Shown piece after piece: positions 1 through 5,831 of a stretch of 8,795 nt of DNA. The translations under genes and the position numbers were made by a program. Origin of the DNA: Actinomycetes bacterium (lineage in GTDB: Bacteria > Actinomycetota > Aquicultoria > SURF-47 > JAUUWJ01); contig JAUUWJ010000020.1 in NCBI GenBank assembly GCA_030589175.1, positions 1 to 8,795 of the forward strand, written 5' to 3'. Positions within the stretch are counted from its first letter, which is position 1. The number at the start of each line of letters is the position of its first letter. The notes below the pieces were generated by a model, which did no database searches, was not told the origin of the DNA, and saw only the letters and a list, made by a program, of their open reading frames with translations.

Positions 1-852
1 GTAGTAGCAGTTATAGTAGTTGCTTCTGGTGTTGCTTCATACTTCCTATTTTTCACTGGAGAAAAAGAGGAAAAAGCCATAGTGCTTAATAAAACAAGTG
101 AAGCTGTAACTATCGAGAGGGAGAAGCCGGTCAGAATTTTAGTACTGGGAAGTGATAGCAGAAATTCAAATATAGGCGGCAGCCGCTCTGACGGAAACAT
201 GCTAGTTCAGCTTAATCCGGATAAAAGTGCCAATATTGTTTCCTTCCCTCGCGATTCCTATGTCCAAATTGCCGGGGGCGGCAGAAGAAAGATAAATTCT
301 GCTTTAGCTACGGGCGGGCCGGAAAAAACTGTTAAAACGGTTGAGAATTATAGCGGATTGAAAATTGATTATTATATGGTTGTCTCTTTTCCCGGATTCA
401 CGGGGCTAGTTAATTCTCTTGGCGGCGTAAAATTTACGTTTGAAAAAGGCCTTCATGATAGAATGGCCGGAGCAAATTTTTCGGCCGGGACTAAAGTATT
501 AAAAGGAGGGGAAGCTTTGGCTGTTGCCAGAAGCCGCCATATAGCCGGTGGAGACTTTTCCCGCCAAGCAAACCAGCAGAAATTAGCTATTGCCGCTCTT
601 AAGCAAGAGCAAAATAGAGGGCAAGATATGGGTCAGCTTTTGCAGCTTGTGCCGGTGATAATTAAAAGAGTAGAGACTGATTTAAGCAGCAAAGAATTAT
701 TTACCCTTATGCGTATAGTGTTTCAAACTGATCCCGATAAAATAAAAAATGTTGTTCTTCAAGGCGGCTCCGGCGGCGGAGGCGGAGGAAGTGTAGTCCA
801 TTTAAATCGAAGCTATGCCGACAAAGTATTTGCCGAAATGAAGAAAAAGTAA
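1..852 (+). CDS. LytR-CpsA-Psr (LCP) family cell-wall glycopolymer ligase, 5' end missing
   Basis: LCP proteins sit in the cytoplasmic membrane with an outward catalytic domain and transfer lipid-linked glycopolymers to peptidoglycan. The frame is open from base 1, so the start lies outside the window. The first 20 codons encode a hydrophobic helix (VVAVIVVASGVASYFLFF), the expected N-terminal anchor, so a GTG at 82 would remove it and is not the real start. The LCP signature follows in order: DSR near the start of the domain, RSDGN, the SFPRD motif, KIN-A--GG, a LGGV stretch, and the arginine-rich ARSRH plus DFSRQANQQK that bind the pyrophosphate lipid. The C-terminal part carries a low-complexity glycine run (GGSGGGGGGS, bases 763-792). 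A weak AT hairpin overlaps the stop (846-863) without a T tract. The family call is firm; the exact glycopolymer cannot be told. Confidence 0.9.
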   Translation, partial: VVAVIVVASGVASYFLFFTGEKEEKAIVLNKTSEAVTIEREKPVRILVLGSDSRNSNIGGSRSDGNMLVQLNPDKSANIVSFPRDSYVQIAGGGRRKINSALATGGPEKTVKTVENYSGLKIDYYMVVSFPGFTGLVNSLGGVKFTFEKGLHDRMAGANFSAGTKVLKGGEALAVARSRHIAGGDFSRQANQQKLAIAALKQEQNRGQDMGQLLQLVPVIIKRVETDLSSKELFTLMRIVFQTDPDKIKNVVLQGGSGGGGGGSVVHLNRSYADKVFAEMKKK

Positions 853-883
853 GCTTCTACTTTCAGTGTTTTCACTCACTTAG

Positions 884-913
884 TTGCCAAAACTACCCCT
901 TTAGCAGTATAAT
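884..913 (+). promoter_or_regulatory. sigma70-type promoter for the FmdB-family gene
   Basis: TTGCCA (884-889) and a perfect TATAAT (908-913) are separated by 18 bp. Transcription would begin near 919-921, leaving a leader of about 12 bases with an AGGTGA-type ribosome site before the ATG at 933. It suggests that the zinc-ribbon gene is transcribed independently of the upstream LCP gene. This is pattern matching only. Confidence 0.6.
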
Positions 914-932
914 TAAAGGCTAGGTGATTTTT

Positions 933-1235
933 ATGCCAACGTATGAATACAAATGTAAAAGTTGTAAAGATAGTTTTGAAGAATTTCAAAAAGTAAATGA
1001 TAAAGCTTTGAGTAAGTGTCCTCAGTGCGGAGGAGAACTTGCCCGTGTCTTTCATCCGGTAGGAGTAATATATAAGGGCAGCGGCTTTTACACAACTGAT
1101 TATAAAAATAAGCACAAGAAGCCGAAAGAGAAAGTTAAAGAAGCGGCAAAAAAAACTGATACAAAATCGGATAAGAAAGAAAAAAACTCGACTTGTTCTA
1201 CAAAAGAGTGCCCGGCAGCAGGAAGCTGTAATTGA
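933..1235 (+). CDS. FmdB-family small zinc-ribbon protein
   Basis: This 100-residue protein starts MPTYEYKC, the hallmark of the FmdB/putative regulatory protein family. Cys8-x2-Cys11 and Cys29-x2-Cys32 (CPQCGG) form one zinc ribbon, followed by the usual short beta segment (VIYKGSGFYTTDYK). The role of the family is poorly known; regulatory and DNA- or RNA-linked roles have been proposed. I chose ATG 933 over the in-frame GTG at 924 because the conserved MPTYEY begins there, and because AGGTG at 922-926, which overlaps that GTG, then sits 6 bases before the start as a ribosome site. Residues after about 65 form a lysine-rich, charged tail. The tail ends in a second cysteine group (Cys-STKE-Cys-PAAGS-Cys), which is more cysteine than a simple basic tail needs. 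The stop is TGA, which argues against a recoded genetic code. Confidence 0.88.
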   Translation: MPTYEYKCKSCKDSFEEFQKVNDKALSKCPQCGGELARVFHPVGVIYKGSGFYTTDYKNKHKKPKEKVKEAAKKTDTKSDKKEKNSTCSTKECPAAGSCN

Positions 1236-1254
1236 CAAGGGGCTCGGGTTTCGA

Positions 1255-1412
1255 AAAAACCTATGCTGGATAAAACTTATTAGTCGTCCTCATTTAAAAA
1301 AGCAACCGGTCCAAATGTAATAAATAAGCACACCAAGCAGGAAGCAAGTTAGCCACGCATAGTTTCCGATAGCAGAAAACCCTCTGTTCCAATCAATCTT
1401 CAATCTTTAGAC
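1255..1412 (+). pseudogene. remnant of the 3' end of a second HD-GYP gene copy
   Basis: The stretch 1281-1352 matches the last codons of the intact HD-GYP gene (2830-2902), and 1353-1412 matches that gene's 3' flank (2903-2959). With one missing base in an A run (around 1301), it reads SRPHLKK then ATGPNVINKHTKQEAS and a stop. The intact gene reads SHPHLKN then TTGRATKKNTEQEEAS and a stop. Both end in the same gaagcaagttag. Upstream bases 1255-1280 can be read as LCWIKLIS against VCIKIVS, which would imply loss of about 18 bases. Everything further 5' is gone, and the remnant abuts the FmdB gene. By eye the identity is roughly 70%. It is best explained by an old tandem duplication followed by deletion and frameshift decay. 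It cannot encode a working protein. Confidence 0.75.
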
Positions 1413-1439
1413 CCCAATCTACAATTATGAGAGTGCTGT

Positions 1440-1461
1440 GTTCGGGTTTTGAGTCCCGAAC
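1440..1461. repeat. small inverted repeat in the gap before the HD-GYP gene
   Basis: GTTCGGG and CCCGAAC form a perfect 7-bp stem around an 8-base loop. No T tract follows on either strand, so it is not a typical intrinsic terminator; it could be a processing site or an operator. The rest of the 1413-1528 gap is AT-rich. It has no clear Shine-Dalgarno before the ATG at 1529 and only weak -10-like motifs (TATATA near 1500, TAAATA near 1514), so the HD-GYP gene may have a very short or no leader. Confidence 0.4.
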
Positions 1462-1528
1462 TAGACTAATAAAATAAAAATTTCCCGTTAAGTTCTTCTA
1501 TATATCAACCGATAAATATAGTAATTAG

Positions 1529-2902
1529 ATGAGCAACTATATAAAGACCTTCTTCGAAAAGCTAAAGATTTTTGGCAATAGACACACGGTGTTGAGTCAT
1601 GCTGTTTTAGGCGGGCTTATAGGTTACTTGGTTATTCACCCAATTGGCATGATGATGACTGGTCTCATGCACCACCATGACCAGCAGAACCTATTTCATA
1701 TCCACGGCAGCCTATCGCAAATAAAAAACAGCTTCCCTTTGGCTTTTAGCCTTAAAATGCTTCCTTGGTCTATTATTTTTGCACTCATTGGTATAATGGT
1801 TGGTGTTTTCTATGGTAACTGGATTAATTATGTTTTAAAACTTCTCGAAAAGAAAGCGGCTCGTCTTAACGACAGTGAGTGCCGTTATCGCACACTTGTA
1901 GAAAGTTCTTCAGACTCAATATGTCACCTTGATCTTAAAGGCAATTTTATATATATGAATCCGGCAGGTTTAAGGCAAAATGATCTAACACTTGTACAAG
2001 TGAAAAAACTGAATTGCAGGAAGCTAGTCGAACCGGTTTATAAGAACGTGTTACTTAAAGCGCTTGTAAAAGCAAAAGATGGGACTACAGTAAGGTTTCA
2101 ACATAAAGGTAGAACAAAAAGAGGTATGAGATGGTTCGAGAGTACCGTCTCTCCGATAAAAGATGAAGATGGTAAGATTGAAAGTGTTCTAAGGATATCG
2201 AGGGACATAACGGAGCACAAAGCAGGCGAAAAGGAACTTAAATCAAGTGTTAGCAAACTGAGAACAAATTTATGGGATGCGCTGACTGCTTTAGCTTCTT
2301 TAGCTGAAAAAAAAGTTCCTCATGCTGCAGGTCATCAGGATCGTGTCTCTCATTTAGCATGCGCCATTGCTACAGAAATGGGGTTATCTAAAGATCAAAT
2401 AGAAGGCATTCGGGTAAGCGGCATTGTTCACGATGTAGGTATGATGAATGTGCCTACTGAAATATTGACCAAACCAGGTAATTTGACCAAAGTTGAATTC
2501 GAGCTGGTAAAGCTTCATCCAACGGTTGGCCGGGATATATTAAAAACAATAGACTTTCCGTGGCCGGTCGCTAAAATAGTTTACCAGCATCATGAAAGAT
2601 TGGACGGCTCGGGCTATCCGAAACGTCTTATTGACAAAGACATTATGCTTGAAGCTAAAATCCTAGCTGTAGCTGATACAGTAGAAGCTATTTGTTCTAA
2701 CCGGCCCCACAGGGCTTCTTTGGGGATAAAAGAAGCAATTAAAGAAATCGAAAAGAAAAAAGGGATTTATTACGATCCCAGAGTTGTCGATGTATGTATA
2801 AAGATCGTATCAAAAAAGGAATTTACGTTTAGTCATCCTCATTTGAAAAATACGACCGGTCGGGCAACAAAGAAGAACACCGAGCAAGAAGAAGCAAGTT
2901 AG
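1529..2902 (+). CDS. membrane PAS / HD-GYP domain signalling protein (probable cyclic-di-GMP phosphodiesterase family)
   Basis: HD-GYP proteins hydrolyse or sense cyclic di-GMP. This 457-residue protein has two membrane helices (about residues 22-46 and 73-97). The loop between them is histidine-rich (MHHHD at 47-51, His57, His59). A PAS domain follows at about 118-228, running from YRTLVESSSDSI to the S-box end RDITEH. A short helical linker leads to an HD-GYP domain (about 265-430). Visible landmarks are GHQDRVSHL, His301-Asp302 (HDVGMM), HPTVG, HHERLDGSGYP (354-364), AVAD, RPHR and YYDPRVVD. The normal HDxGK lysine is methionine here (Met305), and RPYR is RPHR. The metal-binding HD and HH residues remain, so activity is possible but uncertain. 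The tail after 435 is charged, and it is also the part preserved in the upstream remnant. No ribosome site is visible. The domain call is firm; the ligand and enzymatic state are inference. Confidence 0.9.
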   Translation: MSNYIKTFFEKLKIFGNRHTVLSHAVLGGLIGYLVIHPIGMMMTGLMHHHDQQNLFHIHGSLSQIKNSFPLAFSLKMLPWSIIFALIGIMVGVFYGNWINYVLKLLEKKAARLNDSECRYRTLVESSSDSICHLDLKGNFIYMNPAGLRQNDLTLVQVKKLNCRKLVEPVYKNVLLKALVKAKDGTTVRFQHKGRTKRGMRWFESTVSPIKDEDGKIESVLRISRDITEHKAGEKELKSSVSKLRTNLWDALTALASLAEKKVPHAAGHQDRVSHLACAIATEMGLSKDQIEGIRVSGIVHDVGMMNVPTEILTKPGNLTKVEFELVKLHPTVGRDILKTIDFPWPVAKIVYQHHERLDGSGYPKRLIDKDIMLEAKILAVADTVEAICSNRPHRASLGIKEAIKEIEKKKGIYYDPRVVDVCIKIVSKKEFTFSHPHLKNTTGRATKKNTEQEEAS

Positions 2903-2996
2903 TAACACATAGTTTTGATACCAGGGAACGGTTTTCAATCACGTCTTCAATCTTAAGACAAAGAAACCCACGTCAAGATTTTCAGTAAACACTTGA

Positions 2997-4445
2997 TTAC
3001 TTTTCATAGGCTCCGATATCAAAGCGTTCTCCCTTTGGGCGTTTGTTCCCATCCAAGTCATCAGAGGGAGCTTTTGATGAACCGACATCAATAGCCGGAC
3101 TTTTACTTTTAAGATGATAATCTCCCTTCTTTCCGGAAGATGGTTTTACGAACAAAGGATTACCGTACTTGTTTGCCGATTTTAGCTTTAAGATTTGCGA
3201 AGATGTGAAATTTTTATTGCCATATACTAAGACATTTTCGCTTTTCGGCATAAAGAAGAGGTTGTTTTGCATAGTTAGGTTTACTGAATCTGCTAGAAAA
3301 ACAGGAGAGCGCTCGCCCCGGGCACTGAAAATAGAATTTCTTATGGTCAAATTTATTGGCGTATCAAGGTTATCGTATTGGACGTGCATAATATAGTTTC
3401 CTCCGAGTAGATCGTCTACCGTAGTGTTTATTATTTGAAAATCGGCATCTTTATCTTCCGTGCCGATAACTATTGAAGACCAGGGGGTAGTTTGGCTATC
3501 GTTATCTCCTCTGCCATATATCAAGGTGTTTTCTACCTTGCTTCCCGTTCCCCAGAGTTTAATACCGTCGGCAAAGTTATTTGCCACAATGCTATGATGG
3601 ATATAGGTATTTTTGGATTTTGAATCAATGCCATCACCTCTGTTGTGCTCGGCAATCGTATTTGCTATTTCAATAGGACCGTTAGAGGGCTCTATTCCGA
3701 AACCATCCGGGCGGTCATAAGCACTTGGGCCGCCTTTGCCCTGGTAATAATGCCCGCTATAAGACAAGTTGCTTCCTTTTATCAGGATGTTGGTCCACCC
3801 TCCATCTTTCCCTTCCGGTCCGCCTACCGCTCCAAAGCCACAATACGTTATCTTACTGTTAATTATTTTGAGGTCATTAACATCAGCCAAGTTAACGCCG
3901 AATTCATCCACATGGTGGACGTTGAGATCCTTAAGAATCAAATGATTTGCTTTGCTGCCGGTTGCTTCGATGCCGTCTCGAAAAGATGCTCCTTTATCAT
4001 TAGTAATCTCTAGGTTCTCAATCCTTAAGTGATGTTTGCCTGAAAGGTCTATGGCTGTCAGAAGATTATTTTTTCCTAAAAGAGTCGGCTGTTTACCGTC
4101 TTCACCTTTGATAGTTATCCAAGCTTTTGATGTTCCGGAAGCAGGTCTTATAACATCTTCTTCAAAATCGCTTAAAAGATAGCGTCCTCCTCTTATTATA
4201 AGAGTGTTTCCCGGTTTCAATCGTTTTGCTCCATATGAAGGCTTAGCCCAGGGGTTTTTTAGCGTACCGGGATTTGAATTGCTTCCATCAGGTGAGACGT
4301 AATACGTTGAGCCCTTAGAAATCGGGAGACTGGAAGTGTCTTTTGCCTCTTGTCCTTCTTTTTTCTCACCGGAAAAGAAGCTGCTAAAGGCAAAGAAAGA
4401 TATAAGAATAATTAAGACAATCGCCCAGGCTAATAATTTACGCAT
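2997..4445 (-). CDS. membrane-anchored right-handed parallel beta-helix protein
   Basis: This 482-residue protein begins with a Lys/Arg start and one hydrophobic helix (LLAWAIVLIILISFFAF), a signal anchor or uncleaved signal peptide, so the bulk lies outside the cell. A charged linker leads to STYYVSPDGSNSNPGT (about 46-61), the opening typical of DUF1565/polysaccharide-lyase-like beta-helices. Many short strand-turn repeats follow with N/D-rich turns (LRIENLEI, LILKDLNV, LKIINSKI, ILIKGSNL). The end is typical of the fold: SPAIDVGS, then a DLDGNKRP, then FDIGAYE. Proteins of this shape bind or cleave acidic polysaccharides or act as surface adhesins; no catalytic triad can be assigned by eye. 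It faces the HD-GYP gene tail to tail. The ATG has no good Shine-Dalgarno. No sortase motif or lipobox cysteine is seen. Confidence 0.88.
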   Translation of the reverse strand: MRKLLAWAIVLIILISFFAFSSFFSGEKKEGQEAKDTSSLPISKGSTYYVSPDGSNSNPGTLKNPWAKPSYGAKRLKPGNTLIIRGGRYLLSDFEEDVIRPASGTSKAWITIKGEDGKQPTLLGKNNLLTAIDLSGKHHLRIENLEITNDKGASFRDGIEATGSKANHLILKDLNVHHVDEFGVNLADVNDLKIINSKITYCGFGAVGGPEGKDGGWTNILIKGSNLSYSGHYYQGKGGPSAYDRPDGFGIEPSNGPIEIANTIAEHNRGDGIDSKSKNTYIHHSIVANNFADGIKLWGTGSKVENTLIYGRGDNDSQTTPWSSIVIGTEDKDADFQIINTTVDDLLGGNYIMHVQYDNLDTPINLTIRNSIFSARGERSPVFLADSVNLTMQNNLFFMPKSENVLVYGNKNFTSSQILKLKSANKYGNPLFVKPSSGKKGDYHLKSKSPAIDVGSSKAPSDDLDGNKRPKGERFDIGAYEK

Positions 4446-4538
4446 TTTATTACGGTCAAAAGTTCTTCTTAATTCTATCTAATTTTCTGGTGTAAGGACA
4501 TAATGAAGCGGTAGGCCACGGTGAAGGAATTCAAACTT

Positions 4539-4555
4539 CCCCGCCGTTCGCGGGG
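4539..4555 (-). terminator. GC-rich hairpin, possible terminator downstream of the coiled-coil gene
   Basis: CCCCGC and GCGGGG pair as a 6-bp stem around CGTTC. With one bulged base the stem can extend through CTT/AAG. On the minus strand it lies about 90 bases past the stop of the coiled-coil gene, followed only by AAGTTTGAATT, so the U tract is weak. It may instead be a stable element in the leader of the beta-helix gene. The surrounding gap 4446-4642 holds no gene. Confidence 0.35.
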
Positions 4556-4604
4556 CAAGCAAACTTCTAACCCGAAATTGGAAAGTTAATTAGTTCAAGG
4601 CTTT

Positions 4605-4626
4605 TTCCTTAATTCTTAACCTTTAA
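4605..4626 (+). repeat. AT-rich direct repeat, left copy, made of TTAATTN-like heptamers
   Basis: This 22-base stretch matches 5254-5275 at 19 of 22 positions in the same orientation, and the two copies bracket the coiled-coil gene. It is part of four tandem 7-base units (4609-4636: TTAATTC, TTAACCT, TTAATTA, TTAGTTG). Upstream, 4585-4600 is a degenerate inverted match. Low complexity makes chance similarity possible. Confidence 0.4.
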
Positions 4627-4642
4627 TTATTAGTTGATTCTA

Positions 4643-5185
4643 CTAGGGCCAGATTTCTTTAGGAGAGTCAGGATAATCGGAATGCTCAAAGCCGGTTCCG
4701 GCATCTATTATTGTCCATTGACCGTCCTTCTTCTGCAAAACAGACAGATATCCTTCATCAGAGTCGTAGGTAGGTACGGTCCAGGCGGTTGCCCAGTTGT
4801 CCTTGTATCTTATATCTTCAACATTGGAAACTATGGAGTGTCCGAGTTCGGTCTGTCCGGCACTTATGACTAATTTCTTGATAGCTTCTTTTTCGCTGTC
4901 TGTGGAAGATTTACTTGTAGTTGATTTTTTCGAAGAAGTTGAATCTTTTGATGAACTATTATCAGTCGATTTCTTTGACTCTTCAGCACTCTTCCCATCT
5001 TCCTTCGGTTTTTCGTCTTCGAGTTCTTTTATGTTTTCTTTAATCTCTTTGTTTTCGGTTTTTAGGCGCTTGATTTCTTGGCGGCTATTGTTTTGGCTTA
5101 GGTAGAATACCGCTGTGACACCTACTAATATGGCTGAGCCTAGAAGGCCTACTATTGTAAGAGTGATTATTACTTTCTTATTCAT
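4643..5185 (-). CDS. membrane-anchored coiled-coil protein with Ser/Lys-rich stalk, function unknown
   Basis: This is a 180-residue protein I cannot assign to a named family. Residues 3-30 form a lysine-flanked hydrophobic helix ending in VFYLSQ, which anchors the protein with the rest outside. Residues about 33-60 (EIKRLKTENKEIKENIKEL) show heptad spacing of Leu/Ile typical of a coiled coil. Residues 62-98 are almost only Ser, Lys, Thr, Asp and Glu, a flexible stalk. Residues about 100-180 form a small compact domain (NWATAWTV, YLSVLQKKDGQWTIID, GTGF, SPKEIW) that resembles NTF2-like or lipoprotein-type beta modules, where DGQW is a beta-hairpin turn. Coiled-coil pairing would make a dimer on the cell surface. 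It is transcribed in the same direction as the beta-helix gene, but the 197-base gap with a GC hairpin argues against a tight operon. A weak AAGTGGGG precedes the ATG. Confidence 0.8.
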   Translation of the reverse strand: MNKKVIITLTIVGLLGSAILVGVTAVFYLSQNNSRQEIKRLKTENKEIKENIKELEDEKPKEDGKSAEESKKSTDNSSSKDSTSSKKSTTSKSSTDSEKEAIKKLVISAGQTELGHSIVSNVEDIRYKDNWATAWTVPTYDSDEGYLSVLQKKDGQWTIIDAGTGFEHSDYPDSPKEIWP

Positions 5186-5253
5186 CTGGCCCCACTTTTA
5201 TATGATTACATTTTACCATTTGCACTAAGTTTTGGTTAACAGTCACTGGCTAG

Positions 5254-5275
5254 TTCTTTAATTCTTAATTTTTAA
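5254..5275 (+). repeat. AT-rich direct repeat, right copy
   Basis: This is the partner of 4605-4626, with three differences, all C to T relative to the left copy. It lies in the divergent gap between the coiled-coil gene and the small beta-rich gene (5186-5314). Heptamers TTAATTC and TTAATTT are in phase here too. It is followed by a CCTTAATTGGAAAT stretch (5292-5305), whose AATTGGAAA core also occurs at 4576-4584. Confidence 0.4.
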
Positions 5276-5314
5276 GCAGAGTTTCGAGAAACCTTAATTG
5301 GAAATGAAAAAATA

Positions 5315-5683
5315 GTGTTTAAAAGAAGAATGTTTTCAAAATCCAAAAAAGCTCATAATCCAAAGCATATGGCGCCGAAACCTGATCCCGAACCGGGTTG
5401 GTTTGAAGTGGCTTCTTTCTCGGGTATGAGCTCTGCAAAATCAGAGTCTTTTGAGATTTACAAAGAGAGATTCCGATTTCTGTGGCATGTTTCAGGCAAG
5501 CGTCCCATGATGTTCAAGGCGACACTTCGCCATCACGGAGAAGAAATACACGAACATGAGCTTGTAAGGACAAATACAAAAGATTCCGGCACTACATTGG
5601 TTAATGAATCCGGAGACTTGTACCTTGATATTATCGCTCACAATGTTAATTGGTGGATTAAGATTGAGCAAGAAGAACAGTAA
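5315..5683 (+). CDS. small beta-rich protein of unknown function
   Basis: I do not recognise this 122-residue protein. It has no signal peptide or membrane helix and begins with a strongly basic segment (FKRRMFSKSKKAHNPKH) and a proline-rich PKPDPEPGW. From about residue 30 the pattern alternates like a small beta-sandwich: WFEVASFSG, FEIYKERFRFLWHVSG, MFKATLRHHGEEIHEHEL, LYLDIIAHNVNWWIKIEQ. The GxLYLDI...W.I.I ending recalls small ligand-sensing or C2/jelly-roll-like modules found as secreted domains, but here it is apparently cytosolic. The start is uncertain: GTG 5315 gives the longest form, while ATG 5330 would drop only five residues. Neither has a clear ribosome site; a GGAAATGA lies before the GTG. 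Four histidines cluster in HHGEEIHEH. It stands alone between two repeat-bearing gaps. Confidence 0.65.
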   Translation: MFKRRMFSKSKKAHNPKHMAPKPDPEPGWFEVASFSGMSSAKSESFEIYKERFRFLWHVSGKRPMMFKATLRHHGEEIHEHELVRTNTKDSGTTLVNESGDLYLDIIAHNVNWWIKIEQEEQ

Positions 5684-5695
5684 ATTAAATCAATT

Positions 5696-5803
5696 AAAAA
5701 TCGTAATTCGGCGTTCGTAGTTCGTAAATCGTGAAGTTATTCTAAAATGATTGCTTTTGATTTTTCACGAACCACGAAATACGATATACGAATCACGGAT
5801 TTT
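5696..5803. repeat. imperfect inverted repeat of heptamers (TTCGTAN family)
   Basis: Left arm 5696-5735 and right arm 5764-5803 are both 40 bases. They match as inverted repeats without gaps at 29 of 40 positions, around a 28-base loop. Each arm consists of five 7-base units with a CGT/CGG core recurring exactly every seven bases (left: ATCGTAA, TTCGGCG, TTCGTAG, TTCGTAA, ATCGTGA). It fills most of the gap 5684-5831 between a plus-strand gene and the 3' end of a minus-strand operon. It could therefore end transcription from both sides as RNA hairpins, or be a mobile or miniature repeat. No gene lies within it. Confidence 0.8.
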
Positions 5804-5831
5804 AAGTTTTCACTTTGAAGTTTATGTCTAA

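Noticed and set aside
846..863. AT hairpin at the end of the LCP gene as a terminator
   Set aside because: AAAGTA/TACTTT is short, overlaps the stop codon and lacks a T run.
876..1238. Minus-strand open frame of 120 codons opposite the FmdB gene
   Set aside because: It is the shadow of a lysine-rich gene (Phe-rich on the other strand), has no plausible domain, and lies against a clear zinc-ribbon gene with its own promoter.
1236..1256. Read-through of TGA at the FmdB stop (alternative code)
   Set aside because: Reading TGA as an amino acid would extend the frame only to a TAG at 1281, into pseudogene-like sequence. No other gene has an in-frame TGA, so the standard code fits.
1440..1461. 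Hairpin as an intrinsic terminator
   Set aside because: The 7-bp stem is perfect but no T tract follows on either strand. It is kept only as a repeat.
4446..4642. tRNA or structured RNA gene in the gap
   Set aside because: There is one GC hairpin but no cloverleaf, no anticodon arm pattern and no conserved T-loop motif.
4797..5105. Plus-strand open frame opposite the coiled-coil gene
   Set aside because: Its Ser/Phe/Leu-rich product is the antisense of the Ser/Lys/Glu-rich stalk and coiled coil; there is no ribosome site or domain.
5696..5803. CRISPR array
   Set aside because: The units are 7 bases, adjoin without spacers and form an inverted pair, so this is not repeat-spacer structure.
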